Below, one piece after another: positions 1 to 7,957 of a stretch of DNA of 64,000 nucleotides. Origin of the DNA: Bradyrhizobium cytisi. GTDB taxonomy: Bacteria > Pseudomonadota > Alphaproteobacteria > Rhizobiales > Xanthobacteraceae. Numbering within the stretch: position 1 is the stretch's first letter; each line of letters starts with the position of its first letter. The stretch is taken from positions 62,001 to 126,000 of the forward strand of contig NZ_VSSR01000001.1 in NCBI RefSeq assembly GCF_008123515.1. Direction: 5' to 3'. The position numbers and the translations under genes were made by a program. Under the pieces are notes generated by a model. That model saw only the letters and a program-made list of their open reading frames with translations, searched no databases and was not told the DNA's origin.

Positions 1-524
1 TGGCATTTGTCTTCGAATTCCCGCAGCAGCGGCGTCTCGTCGACCAGGACGCGGTCGGAGACGATGATCGCCTTGGCGCGGCGCAGCGTCCGCCGCATCA
101 GGGGCTCGATGAGCCAGCGCAGACCCGAATGGGTGATGATGTCGGCATGCCAGTGCACGACCAGCGGCCGGTTGCGCCCGAAGCCGAGGGCGAAGACGAG
201 GTCGGCGAGCGGGAAGGGCGCATGCAGCGCCAGCAGATCGTGCTCGGCGATCTTCTGCCACAGCCGCCAGGGATAGGCGGGCGCGGCCGGCAGCGACATC
301 ACATTGCCGAACGAGCGGACACGCTCGACCGGCACGTCGTTGACGATGATCGCGCGCCGGTCGGCCGATTGCGAGCAGGTCAGCACGGCGGAGGCGAAGG
401 TGTCCTTCAGGCTGGCGCAGATGTCACGGATCACCGTGAGCGTGCCGCCAAACAGGTCGGGATAGTAGATCTTGAAGATGTGCAGCACCGACGGACGGCG
501 CGGGGTGTCGCTTGTGTGATGCAT
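1..524 (-). CDS. GT4 glycosyltransferase, N-terminal part (runs off window)
   Basis: Reading leftward from an ATG at 524, an open frame of 174 codons continues past the window edge. It begins MHHTSDTPRRPSVLHIFKIY and has FGGTLTVIRD, then a stretch with HAPFPLADLVFALG and VVHWHADIITHSG. This is the N-terminal Rossmann-like acceptor domain of family 4 glycosyltransferases (WcaI/PimB type), which add sugars to exopolysaccharide or lipid-linked glycans in the cytoplasm. The C-terminal nucleotide-sugar domain would lie outside the window. Its start is 7 bases after the stop of a small membrane-protein ORF, so the two are probably co-transcribed. The exact substrate cannot be told. Confidence 0.85.
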   Translation of the reverse strand, partial: MHHTSDTPRRPSVLHIFKIYYPDLFGGTLTVIRDICASLKDTFASAVLTCSQSADRRAIIVNDVPVERVRSFGNVMSLPAAPAYPWRLWQKIAEHDLLALHAPFPLADLVFALGFGRNRPLVVHWHADIITHSGLRWLIEPLMRRTLRRAKAIIVSDRVLVDETPLLREFEDKC

Positions 525-531
525 GATGGCG

Positions 532-696
532 TCAGCCCGCGAGCAGTGCTGCGACGAACGGTGCGGCCAGCACCGAGATGAAGATCACGCCGCGCAGCAG
601 CGCCGGCAGCATCGGCTCGATCGCGCCGGCCCGGCTCCGGTCGGGAAACGGCACAGCACGCAGTGAACTGGAATTGCGGACCAAGCGGTCAGCCAT
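532..696 (-). CDS. 54-aa membrane protein upstream of glycosyltransferase
   Basis: An ATG at 696 opens a 54-codon frame ending in TGA at 532-534. The product has a polar N-terminal half (about residues 1-28, several Arg and Ser) and one hydrophobic helix at about 29-53 (MLPALLRGVIFISVLAA...). The stop lies 7 bases before the glycosyltransferase start, which suggests an operon. No family is recognised. A role as a small membrane partner in polysaccharide assembly is only inferred from position. Frame and spacing are seen directly; expression is unproven. Confidence 0.5.
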   Translation of the reverse strand: MADRLVRNSSSLRAVPFPDRSRAGAIEPMLPALLRGVIFISVLAAPFVAALLAG

Positions 697-738
697 GGTG
701 TTGTCCCTTTACGTCGCGCCCTCAGTGAGGTTCCGTAT

Positions 739-798
739 ATGTGGGAAAATTTACCACGTCAATTGCAAAACCGGAAAATGTGGGATTGTGTCCCACGT
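739..798. promoter_or_regulatory. Twin palindromic boxes, likely operator
   Basis: Two 21-base boxes with the pattern ATGTGGGA-N5-T(A/C)CCACGT lie at 739-759 and 778-798, 39 bases apart. The second has a perfect core GTGGGA-ttgtg-TCCCAC (780-796); the first differs by one base (741-757). They sit 22 to 82 bases before the DUF6502 start and about 45 bases from the divergent small ORF at 696. Duplicated palindromes in a divergent interval suggest the binding site of a dimeric repressor or activator, possibly DUF6502 itself. No known regulator was matched. Confidence 0.5.
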
Positions 799-820
799 AT
801 GGCGCGGGTACAATTCAGAC

Positions 821-1720
821 ATGAATGCCAGGTCCGGGCCCAAAGCGGCGGCTCCAGAGCCGAATGCCGCAGCAAAGCTGCACGCGCCGCTGGCGCGGCT
901 GCTGCGCCCGCTCGTGCGGCTCTGTATCCGCACTGGCATGACCTTTCCGGCACTGGCGCAGCTGCTCCGCGAGCTCTTCGTCAACGTCGCCGAGCATGAT
1001 TTCGCGCTCGAGGGCAAGGAGCAGACCGACAGCCGCGTCAGCCTGCTCACCGGCATCCACCGCAAGGAGGTGGCGCGGCTGCGCGGCGCCGGCGCACCGG
1101 TGCACGAGACGCCGGCGGCGCTGTCGCTGACGAGCGCCGTGATCGCGCGCTGGCTCGCCGCGCCTGAGTTCACCGATGCGAGAGGCGAGCCGCTGGCCTT
1201 GCCGCGCACGGCCGGGGGCGATGCGCCGTCATTCGAGCAGCTCGTCGCCTCCGTCACCAAGGACGTGCGCCCGCGCGCGGTGCTCGACGAATGGGTCGAC
1301 CGCCAGCTCGTCACCATCAATGCGGCCGACGAGATCGAGCTGGTGGAGGCGGCTTTCGTCCCGAGTGGCGCGGACGACAGCAAGTGGCACTATCTCGGCC
1401 GCAATCTGCACGACCATATTGCGGCCGCCGCCGAAAACGTATCGGGGCCGGCGCCGCGCTTCCTCGAGCGCGCGGTGCATTACAACAACATCTCGCCGAA
1501 GCTTGCGAGGCGCCTCGAGGCACGCTCGCGCGAGCTCGCGATGGATGCGCTCAAGACCGCCAACCGCGAGGCCAATCGTGCGCTCACCAAGGACAAGGGC
1601 GGCGACGCGCGCTGGAATTTCGGCATCTACATCTACAGCGAAGACGCCGACGAGGATGGCGAGGCCAAGGACGTCAGCAAGGAAAACGGCAAGGATAATG
1701 GCAAAGAGGGCAGCTCCTGA
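821..1720 (+). CDS. DUF6502 family protein
   Basis: About 299 residues starting at ATG 821 (MNARSGPKAAAPEPNAAAKL). An in-frame upstream extension to 578 is possible but crosses the palindromic boxes, so the later ATG is preferred. The N-terminal part contains a helical segment (LVRLCIRTGMTFPALAQLLR, then TDSRVSLLTGIHRKEVARLR) that reads like a winged or helix-turn-helix DNA-binding region. The C-terminus is acidic and low complexity (EDADEDGEAKDVSKEN). This matches proteins annotated DUF6502, whose function is not established. Its stop overlaps the next start by one base (TGATG), so it is translationally coupled to the DUF5666 gene. A transcriptional regulator is plausible. Confidence 0.75.
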   Translation: MNARSGPKAAAPEPNAAAKLHAPLARLLRPLVRLCIRTGMTFPALAQLLRELFVNVAEHDFALEGKEQTDSRVSLLTGIHRKEVARLRGAGAPVHETPAALSLTSAVIARWLAAPEFTDARGEPLALPRTAGGDAPSFEQLVASVTKDVRPRAVLDEWVDRQLVTINAADEIELVEAAFVPSGADDSKWHYLGRNLHDHIAAAAENVSGPAPRFLERAVHYNNISPKLARRLEARSRELAMDALKTANREANRALTKDKGGDARWNFGIYIYSEDADEDGEAKDVSKENGKDNGKEGSS

Positions 1721-2904
1721 TGAGCCGGCCGCCGCTGATCTCCCGCCGATTGCTGCTGACCGGATTCTGGCTCGCCGGAACGGCGATCGCGCGTGCGCAG
1801 GTCAAGCGCGGCACCGATCAAGGCATCGGCGGCACCGGAATCACGCGCGGTGACGATCATGGCATCGGCGGCACCGGCATCGTCGGCGTGATCCAGCGTT
1901 TCGGCAGCATCTACGTCAATGGCGAGCGGGTCACCTATGCGAGCGACGTGCCGGTGCGCATCGACGGCGAGGCGGCGAGCCCGAAGGCGCTGCGCATCGG
2001 CCAGCTCGCCCGCGTGGTGGCGACGCGGCAGGCCGACGGCACCCTCGTCACGCGCAACATCGCGATCGCAAGCGAGGTCTCCGGGCCGATCGAGCAGGTC
2101 AAGGGCAATGAGCTGACGGTGTTGGGCCAGAAGGTCGTCGCGGGCAGCAAGGAGAGCAAGCTCCGCGCCGGCACGCAGGTCGCCGTCTACGGCCTGCGCC
2201 GGACCGACGGCGTGATCGTTGCAAGCCTGGTCGAGCCTCGGAAGGACGCAGCCGAACGCGTCACGGGCCTGGTCGAGCGCGGGCCCGACGGGCTGCATAT
2301 TGGCGGGTTGAAGCTGAGCGGCGTCGATCCCTTGCTGGTCGGCCAGCGCGTCCAGATCGAGGGCAGCGCGAGCCAGGGCGCGATGCAGGCTGCGCGCACG
2401 CGCATCGACGATTTCTCGGATCTCGTCGGCGCAAGCCGGCTCTCGATCGAGGCCTATGTGCAGCGTGCGGGCTCCAGCCTGCAGCTCGGCTCCGGCTTGG
2501 TGGCCCGCGACAGCTCACGCTTCGGGCCGGCCGCCGGTGAAGCGCGCATGGTCGTCAATGGCGTGTTCGATCGCTCGCGCGGCTTGCAGGTCGAATCGAC
2601 GCAAGCGATCGGCCCGGGACCGGGTACGCCTCAGCCAGGCGGCGGCAGTCCCGGCCGGTCACCCGGCGGCTCGATCATGCATCCGGACCGCGGCACGCCG
2701 AACCCGGGTAACAGCCGGCCGGGCGGACCAGCTGCGCCCGGATCTAATCCTGGTGCAAACCCAGGCCCCGCGCCAACAGGACCGAGCGGCCCGTCAGGCC
2801 CCGGCGGTATGGGCTCGCCCGGTGGGTCGATGGGCCCCGGTGGCGGAATGGGTGGTGGCGGCTTAGGCGGTCCCGGCGGTGGGATGGGCGGCGGCCGGCG
2901 CTAG
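1720..2904 (+). CDS. DUF5666-domain exported protein with Gly/Pro-rich tail
   Basis: The 394-residue product opens with SRRLLLTGFWLAGTAIARAQ, a twin-arginine-like signal followed by an AxA cleavage site near residue 26. Two copies of GIGGTGI follow, then repeated beta modules of the DUF5666 type (residues about 65-290, e.g. VNGVFDRSRGLQVE). The last 90 residues are a Gly/Pro/Ser-rich low-complexity tail (GPGGGMGGGGLGGPG and similar), probably disordered. It is coupled to the DUF6502 gene by a TGATG overlap. It likely acts outside the cytoplasmic membrane; its role is unknown. Confidence 0.7.
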   Translation: MSRPPLISRRLLLTGFWLAGTAIARAQVKRGTDQGIGGTGITRGDDHGIGGTGIVGVIQRFGSIYVNGERVTYASDVPVRIDGEAASPKALRIGQLARVVATRQADGTLVTRNIAIASEVSGPIEQVKGNELTVLGQKVVAGSKESKLRAGTQVAVYGLRRTDGVIVASLVEPRKDAAERVTGLVERGPDGLHIGGLKLSGVDPLLVGQRVQIEGSASQGAMQAARTRIDDFSDLVGASRLSIEAYVQRAGSSLQLGSGLVARDSSRFGPAAGEARMVVNGVFDRSRGLQVESTQAIGPGPGTPQPGGGSPGRSPGGSIMHPDRGTPNPGNSRPGGPAAPGSNPGANPGPAPTGPSGPSGPGGMGSPGGSMGPGGGMGGGGLGGPGGGMGGGRR

Positions 2905-2924
2905 GCGATGAAAATAAGAGGGCC

Positions 2925-3647
2925 CTAACGCGCCCTCGAGAGAAAGGAGCGCAGACGGTCGTGACGCGGATCATCAAGGACCTCGGCCGGTGCACCGCTT
3001 TCGACGATCCGGCCCTTGTCCAGAAACCAGACTGTGTCCGCGACTTCGCGCGCAAAACCGATCTCGTGCGTGACGACAACCATCGTCATGCCATCCTGCG
3101 CCAGCGTCCTCATCACCCGCAGCACCTCGTTGACCATTTCCGGGTCGAGCGCGCTGGTCGGCTCGTCGAAAAGCATGACGTCCGGATCCATCGCGAGCGC
3201 GCGCGCGATCGCGACGCGTTGCCGCTGTCCGCCGGACAGGCGCGACGGCAAGGCGTCGGCCTTGTCTGCCAGGCTGACGCGGTCGAGCTCGCTCATGGCG
3301 CGGTCTCTGGCCGCAGCCTTGCCCATCTTTCGGAGACGTTCCAGCCCCAGCGTGATGTTGCCGAGGACAGTGAGATGCGGAAACAGGTTGAACGCCTGGA
3401 ATACGAAGCCGACGCGCTGACGCAAACGGTTGATATCGACACCACGCCCGGCGACGTCCGCTCCCTCGAACAGCACTTGTCCGCCTTGAATGGCTTCCAG
3501 GCGCGTCACCGCACGAATGAGCGTCGATTTGCCCGAGCCCGATGAACCGAGCAGTGTGACGACCTCGCCGCGTTTCACCTCGCCCGTCACGCCGGCCAGG
3601 ACCTGGTGCTGGCCAAACCATTTTTCGACGGACTCGAAGCGGATCAT
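2925..3647 (-). CDS. Polar amino acid ABC transporter, ATPase
   Basis: GlnQ/HisP-type ATPase of 240 residues. Walker A is GSSGSGKST (34-42), the signature is LSGGQ (137-141), Walker B is VMLFDEP (about 157-163), and the switch His lies in VVVTHE. The start at 3647 ([10 protein letters not shown]) is preferred because GAGGG lies just upstream. An in-frame ATG at 3659 overlaps the upstream permease stop and adds four residues. It is the last gene of the rraA-like/aminotransferase/transporter operon and would energise the two permeases upstream, importing an amino acid delivered by the binding protein. Confidence 0.92.
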   Translation of the reverse strand: MIRFESVEKWFGQHQVLAGVTGEVKRGEVVTLLGSSGSGKSTLIRAVTRLEAIQGGQVLFEGADVAGRGVDINRLRQRVGFVFQAFNLFPHLTVLGNITLGLERLRKMGKAAARDRAMSELDRVSLADKADALPSRLSGGQRQRVAIARALAMDPDVMLFDEPTSALDPEMVNEVLRVMRTLAQDGMTMVVVTHEIGFAREVADTVWFLDKGRIVESGAPAEVLDDPRHDRLRSFLSRAR

Positions 3648-3655
3648 GGCTGCCC

Positions 3656-4360
3656 TCATGCCGGCTGGGCGCCGAGCCCACCGCGTTCGGCGGTCAGCCG
3701 CCGTTCCAGCCAGCGGGCCGCCGATGTCAGGGTGAAGCAAAGCGTGAAATAGGTCAGCGCAAGCAAGCCATACACCTCGAACGGTTGCGTCATGAGCTGG
3801 TTGTTGACCTGGCTTGCCGCAAAGGTCACCTCGTTGGCGCTGATGACGTAGCCGAGCGAGGTCTCCTTGATCGTGGAGACGAACTGCCTGACCAGGCTTG
3901 GCATCATGTTGTGCAGGACTTGCGGCAGGATGATCTTGAAGGTGGTCGGAAAGTAGCCGAGGCCCAGGGCCTTTGCCGCCTCAACCTGGCCTTTCGGCAG
4001 GCCTTCGATCCCAGCCCGGATAATTTCCGACAGATAGCTCGCCTCGTAGACGATAAGTGCGAAGAGCAGCGTCTCGACGCCTCCGACCGTGTGTCCAATC
4101 AACAGCGGCAGCGCGAAATAGGTCCAGAAGATGAACATGATCAGCGGCAGGCCGCGCACGATGTAAACCACGGCGGTGGCCGGTCCGCGAAGCCAGCGAC
4201 GCGCACTGAGACGCGCCAGCGCGAGCGCAATCGCGACGGGAAAGCTGAGAGATAAACCAGCCGCGGCGAGGAGCAGCGTCATGGCGAGGCCACCGACGGG
4301 GCCGTGCGGATATTGCCCGATCAGAAACAGAAGCCAGTTGTCCTCGAGGATCTCCAGCAT
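3656..4360 (-). CDS. Amino acid ABC transporter permease (second)
   Basis: 234 residues of the HisM/GlnP family, with several hydrophobic helices ([39 protein letters not shown]). The inner-membrane coupling motif is [21 protein letters not shown], the EAA loop that contacts the ATPase. The start ATG overlaps the stop of the other permease by one base, and its stop overlaps a possible ATPase start. It forms a heterodimeric channel with its neighbour. Confidence 0.92.
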   Translation of the reverse strand: MLEILEDNWLLFLIGQYPHGPVGGLAMTLLLAAAGLSLSFPVAIALALARLSARRWLRGPATAVVYIVRGLPLIMFIFWTYFALPLLIGHTVGGVETLLFALIVYEASYLSEIIRAGIEGLPKGQVEAAKALGLGYFPTTFKIILPQVLHNMMPSLVRQFVSTIKETSLGYVISANEVTFAASQVNNQLMTQPFEVYGLLALTYFTLCFTLTSAARWLERRLTAERGGLGAQPA

Positions 4361-5073
4361 CAGCGGATCTCGAGTTTCAGCCGCCGATCAGCGAAGCTGC
4401 CGAGCGCCATGATCGCGAAGGAGATCGCTAGATAAAGGATGGTTGCGACAGCAAACGCCTCGAACGTCTTGAACGTGTAGCTGTCGACCTCACGCGTGCG
4501 ATAGGTCAGCTCGCCGACGCCGATCGCCATGGCGAGGCTGGTGTTCTTGAACAGAAGCAGGGTCTGGTTGATCAGCGGCGGGATCACGATGCGCAGCGCC
4601 TGCGGCAGGATCACGTAGCTCATCGCCTGGAGGTAGTTGAACCCGATCGAGCGCGCGGCCTCGTATTGCGTCTTCGGGATCGAGCGAATTCCACTGCGCA
4701 AATCCTCGGTGATATAGGCCGCGCTGGCGAGGCCCAGCGCCACCATCGCGAGAAGAAACTCGCTGTGGTGGCTGTTGACCCACATGCGGATGGCGCGAGG
4801 CAACAGTTGAGGGACGCCGAAATACCAGACCAGGATCTGAACCAGCAGCGGAACGTTGCGATGATATTCGACGTAACCCGCGACCAGCCATTCGAGCGGC
4901 CTGAACGGAAGCATGCGGACCAGCGTCAGGATGATCCCGATCGTCATTCCGAGCAGCCAGGCCGCCACGGTCAGCGCGATCGTCGTCGCCAGTCCCCAGA
5001 TGAACCAGTCCAGATATTGGCCGGTCAGGACTGCGGCCGGGTCGAAGACATAGCCCATCGTAAGATCATGCAC
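4360..5073 (-). CDS. Amino acid ABC transporter permease (first)
   Basis: 237 residues, HisQ/GltJ type. The hydrophobic segments include WFIWGLATTIALTVAAWLLG and the EAA loop is YEAARSIGFNYLQAMSYVIL. The start at 5073 is an ATG; an alternative ATG (MGYVFDP) lies five codons later. Helix layout and the EAA loop show an inner-membrane permease for a polar amino acid. It lies about 35 bases after the binding-protein gene and overlaps the second permease by one base. Confidence 0.92.
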   Translation of the reverse strand: MHDLTMGYVFDPAAVLTGQYLDWFIWGLATTIALTVAAWLLGMTIGIILTLVRMLPFRPLEWLVAGYVEYHRNVPLLVQILVWYFGVPQLLPRAIRMWVNSHHSEFLLAMVALGLASAAYITEDLRSGIRSIPKTQYEAARSIGFNYLQAMSYVILPQALRIVIPPLINQTLLLFKNTSLAMAIGVGELTYRTREVDSYTFKTFEAFAVATILYLAISFAIMALGSFADRRLKLEIR

Positions 5074-5108
5074 TCCGGATGTTCAGTTTCGCGCTCGATG
5101 TGAGGGGA

Positions 5109-5942
5109 TCAGCCCTTGATCTCCTCGATTTTGAAATCCCGCTTCATGTCATAGACGGTTCCCGGCCCGAACCACTTAGCAAAAATCTTGCCGGCTTCTC
5201 CCGATGCATCCAGATCGGCCAGCACCTTGTTGACCTGATCCTTGAAAGCCGCTTCGCCCTTGCGGACGCCGAGCCCCCAAGGTTCGAGGAAGACCGATTT
5301 CTCGACGATCGACATCGGCGAGGACGCCTGCGCCTGTTTGCGGAGCTTCACCAGGATCAGCTCCGAGGCGCAAAAGCCATCGACCTTTCCCTGAACGACC
5401 GCAAGAAAGGCCGAGGATGAATCCTGAAAAGTCACAGTTTCTGCCGTTGGTATGACACGCCTGACGCCCTGTTCCGAGGACGATCCCTTGAGGGCGCTAA
5501 CCCGCTTGCCGGAGAGCTGATCGAGCGTCGCGATGCCGGAATCGGCAGACACCAGCACCTTCTGCTCGCTGACAAAGTACGAATAGCTGTAGTCGATCTG
5601 TTGCGCGCGTTCCTTCGACCAGCCGAGATTGGCCGCGAGGATGTCGACCCGGCCCTGTATCAGCTCGGGGATACGTGCCTCAACGGCCATCGGCTTGATC
5701 TCGAGCGCGACACCGAGCGACTCCGCGACCTTGCGGCAGATGTCGATGTCGTAACCGACGATTTCACGCGTCTTCGGATCCTGGAAGCTGAACGGCTCGG
5801 CCGTGCCGAGCGTTCCACAGACCAGCTTGCTGCGGGCCTTCACATCGGCAAGCTCGTCGGCCTTTGCGGCGCCGACGACCCCGGTGATCAACAGGAGTCC
5901 GGCGGTGGCGATCTGGAACAATCTCATGGCTGTTTTCTTCAT
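5109..5942 (-). CDS. Periplasmic amino acid-binding protein (SBP_bac_3)
   Basis: 277 residues from ATG 5942. A Sec signal peptide covers about residues 1-28 (MKKTAMRLFQIATAGLLLIT, cleaved after AKA). The mature part shows family 3 binding-protein hallmarks: GTAEPFSFQDPKT, GYDIDICRKVAESLG, and ANLGWSKERAQQIDYSYSYF, which is the region that usually binds the alpha-amino and carboxylate groups. An ATG at 5927 (MRLFQ) is a possible alternative start. It lies 10 bases after the aminotransferase gene and supplies ligand to the permeases downstream. The ligand is unknown; the operon's enzymes point to an unusual dicarboxylic amino acid. Confidence 0.9.
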   Translation of the reverse strand: MKKTAMRLFQIATAGLLLITGVVGAAKADELADVKARSKLVCGTLGTAEPFSFQDPKTREIVGYDIDICRKVAESLGVALEIKPMAVEARIPELIQGRVDILAANLGWSKERAQQIDYSYSYFVSEQKVLVSADSGIATLDQLSGKRVSALKGSSSEQGVRRVIPTAETVTFQDSSSAFLAVVQGKVDGFCASELILVKLRKQAQASSPMSIVEKSVFLEPWGLGVRKGEAAFKDQVNKVLADLDASGEAGKIFAKWFGPGTVYDMKRDFKIEEIKG

Positions 5943-5952
5943 CCTTCTGCAA

Positions 5953-7170
5953 CTAGCGCAAGGCCGCACAGATTCGCGCCAGCCGTGTGCAGGCTTCCTC
6001 GATCTTCGGCAATGAGGTCGCGATGGACATGCGCAGATAGGATGACATGCCATAGGCCGTGCCATCGATCACTGCGACGCCGGCGGCATCGAGGAAGTGC
6101 ATGACGACGTCCAGATCGGTCTTCAGGGTCTTGCCTTCGGACGTGGTCTTCCCGATCAGGCCGGCGCAAGACGGAAACACATAAAAGGCGCCGTCGGGCG
6201 GAAGGCAAGAAAGGCCGGGAATGCCGTTCAGCAAGGCGACCGCACGATCGCGGCGAAGGCGATACATCTCGCGGGCCTCAGTGACAAAACCCTGATCGCC
6301 TTCGAGCGCTGCGGTCGCCGCCGCCTGGCTGATCGCGGACGTGCAGGACGTCGACTGCGACTGGATCGTGTTCATGGCGGCGATGAGCTCTGCGGGCCCC
6401 GCGCCGTAGCCAAGCCGGAAGCCAGTCATGGCATAGGTCTTGGAGACGCCGTTGACCAGCAGAGTCCGTACCCTCAGCCGAGGCTCGGCGGCAACGATGC
6501 ATGGAGTTGCCCCGCCGTCGAAGCGGATGTGCTCGTAAATGTCGTCGGTCATGACCGCGACATGGGGATGCCGCAGCAGCACATCGGCGAGCGCGCCGAT
6601 CTCGGCGGCGGAATAGAACGCGCCCGTGGGATTGCACGGAGAGTTCAGAATGAGCCAGCGCGTTTTGGGCGTGATCGCTGTTTCCAGAGCCTCGGCCGAC
6701 AGCTTGAAGCCCGCGTTCTCGCCGCAGCTCACGGTCACCGGCGTGCCGTCGCAGGCCTCGACCATGTCGGGGTACGAGACCCAATAGGGTGCGGGGATGA
6801 TCACCTCATCTCCAGCTCCGAGGGTGGCGGCGAGTGCGTTGTAGATGACTTGCTTGGCGCCGCCGCCGACGGAGATCTCGTTCATGGCATAGCGAACGCC
6901 GTTCTCGCGGGCGAGCTTTTCGATGATCGCCTTGCGCAGTGTCGGCGTTCCGTTGACTGGCGTGTAGCGCGTCTCTCCCGCTTCGAGCGCGGCCGCAGCC
7001 GCTTCGCGGATATGCTTCGGCGTATCGAGATCAGGCTCGCCGGCCGTGAGATCGATGACGTCGCGTCCCTCGGCCTGGAGCTGGCGGACCCGATCCCGCG
7101 CGACCATGCTTGGCGATGGTTTGATCCGTTGAACCCTCGGGGCGAGGGCGATGGCACCAGCGCGGCTCAT
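5953..7170 (-). CDS. Class I PLP aminotransferase (aspartate aminotransferase-like)
   Basis: 405 residues, fold type I. Visible motifs are LTAGEPDLDTP, the substrate-loop YTPVNGTPTLRKAI, NSPCNPTGAFYS, DDIYEHIRFDG and the PLP-lysine segment SKTYAMTGFRLGYG near residue 240. It resembles the Ib aspartate/prephenate aminotransferases of alphaproteobacteria. Its start overlaps the aldolase-like gene's stop by four bases (ATGA). Placed between an aldolase and an amino acid importer, it probably deaminates the imported amino acid to its 2-oxo acid. Exact substrate is inference. Confidence 0.88.
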   Translation of the reverse strand: MSRAGAIALAPRVQRIKPSPSMVARDRVRQLQAEGRDVIDLTAGEPDLDTPKHIREAAAAALEAGETRYTPVNGTPTLRKAIIEKLARENGVRYAMNEISVGGGAKQVIYNALAATLGAGDEVIIPAPYWVSYPDMVEACDGTPVTVSCGENAGFKLSAEALETAITPKTRWLILNSPCNPTGAFYSAAEIGALADVLLRHPHVAVMTDDIYEHIRFDGGATPCIVAAEPRLRVRTLLVNGVSKTYAMTGFRLGYGAGPAELIAAMNTIQSQSTSCTSAISQAAATAALEGDQGFVTEAREMYRLRRDRAVALLNGIPGLSCLPPDGAFYVFPSCAGLIGKTTSEGKTLKTDLDVVMHFLDAAGVAVIDGTAYGMSSYLRMSIATSLPKIEEACTRLARICAALR

Positions 7171-7841
7171 GACGTTGCGCCTTGGGCAGGAGCGTTGCCG
7201 GTGCCGATATAGGAATTGTCGACGCGGCCTTCTCTGATGGCCGCCAGTGCGCCGGCCTCGCGCACTTCCTGCTGTCTGACTCGGTCGAGTAGCTCCGGGG
7301 CAACGGATCGGTCGAAGGCCACGACACCATCCTCGTCGCCGAGAATGACATCGCCCGGCATCACCACCATGCCGTCGATCGAGACCGGCACGTTGATCTC
7401 TCCGGGGCCTGATTTGTAGGGACCGCGATGTGTGACACCGCGCGCGAAGCAGGGAAAGCCAGCTTCGGCGAACGCAGCGACGTCGCGAACGGCGCCGTCG
7501 ATGACGAAGCCGGCGACTCCCATCGCCTTCGCGCGTGTCATCATGATCTCACCGACCAGGGCCTGGTTGAGATCGCCGCCGCCATCGACCACGAGCACGT
7601 CGCCTGGCCGGAGCAGCTCATAAGCCTTGTGCAGCATGAAATTGTCGCCGGCACGAGTCTTGACGGTGATCGCGGTGCCGATCAGGTGCCCGTTACCATG
7701 GAACGGGCGGAGCGTTCGGGTGCCGTGCAGCCGGTTCATGTTGTCAGATACGATCGCGACCTGCGCCGCCGCAAAGTCGGCGATGATTGCAGGCGGGACC
7801 GAGGGCGGTGAGGGAAGCTGTCGATGACCGGGCAGGAGCAT
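7167..7841 (-). CDS. RraA/HMG-aldolase family protein
   Basis: 224 residues from ATG 7841 (MLLPGHRQLPSPPS); the open frame extends further upstream but into the promoter region. The core matches the RraA-like fold of 4-hydroxy-4-methyl-2-oxoglutarate aldolases: TAITVKTRAGDN, GDVLVVDGGGDLNQALVGE and GFVIDGAVRD. From the Glu of VGE to the RD of GAVRD is an E-x20-R-D arrangement, close to the D-x20-R-D metal and substrate signature I recall for this family. These class II aldolases cleave branched hydroxy-oxo acids to pyruvate and often decarboxylate oxaloacetate. It is first in an operon with an aminotransferase and an amino acid transporter. Confidence 0.85.
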   Translation of the reverse strand: MLLPGHRQLPSPPSVPPAIIADFAAAQVAIVSDNMNRLHGTRTLRPFHGNGHLIGTAITVKTRAGDNFMLHKAYELLRPGDVLVVDGGGDLNQALVGEIMMTRAKAMGVAGFVIDGAVRDVAAFAEAGFPCFARGVTHRGPYKSGPGEINVPVSIDGMVVMPGDVILGDEDGVVAFDRSVAPELLDRVRQQEVREAGALAAIREGRVDNSYIGTGNAPAQGATS

Positions 7842-7882
7842 ATGGGCAAAACCGATGGGCTGTGCGCTGGAGCGCAGATTTC

Positions 7883-7931
7883 GCTTGAAGCCTGCCCTGT
7901 GGTGGGCTTGAAGAAAAGTGAGTATTTTTCT
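7883..7931. promoter_or_regulatory. Divergent LysR/operon control region
   Basis: The 116-base gap between the aldolase-like gene and the LysR gene holds an inverted repeat AGAAAA-N8-TTTTCT at 7912-7931 and a direct repeat GCTTGAAG at 7883-7890 and 7906-7913. Divergent LysR regulators typically bind such imperfect palindromes between the two genes. I infer that the LysR protein controls the operon from here; the boxes were found by eye. Confidence 0.4.
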
Positions 7932-7957
7932 ACGTCTGAGATCGCTTTTTTCGATTG

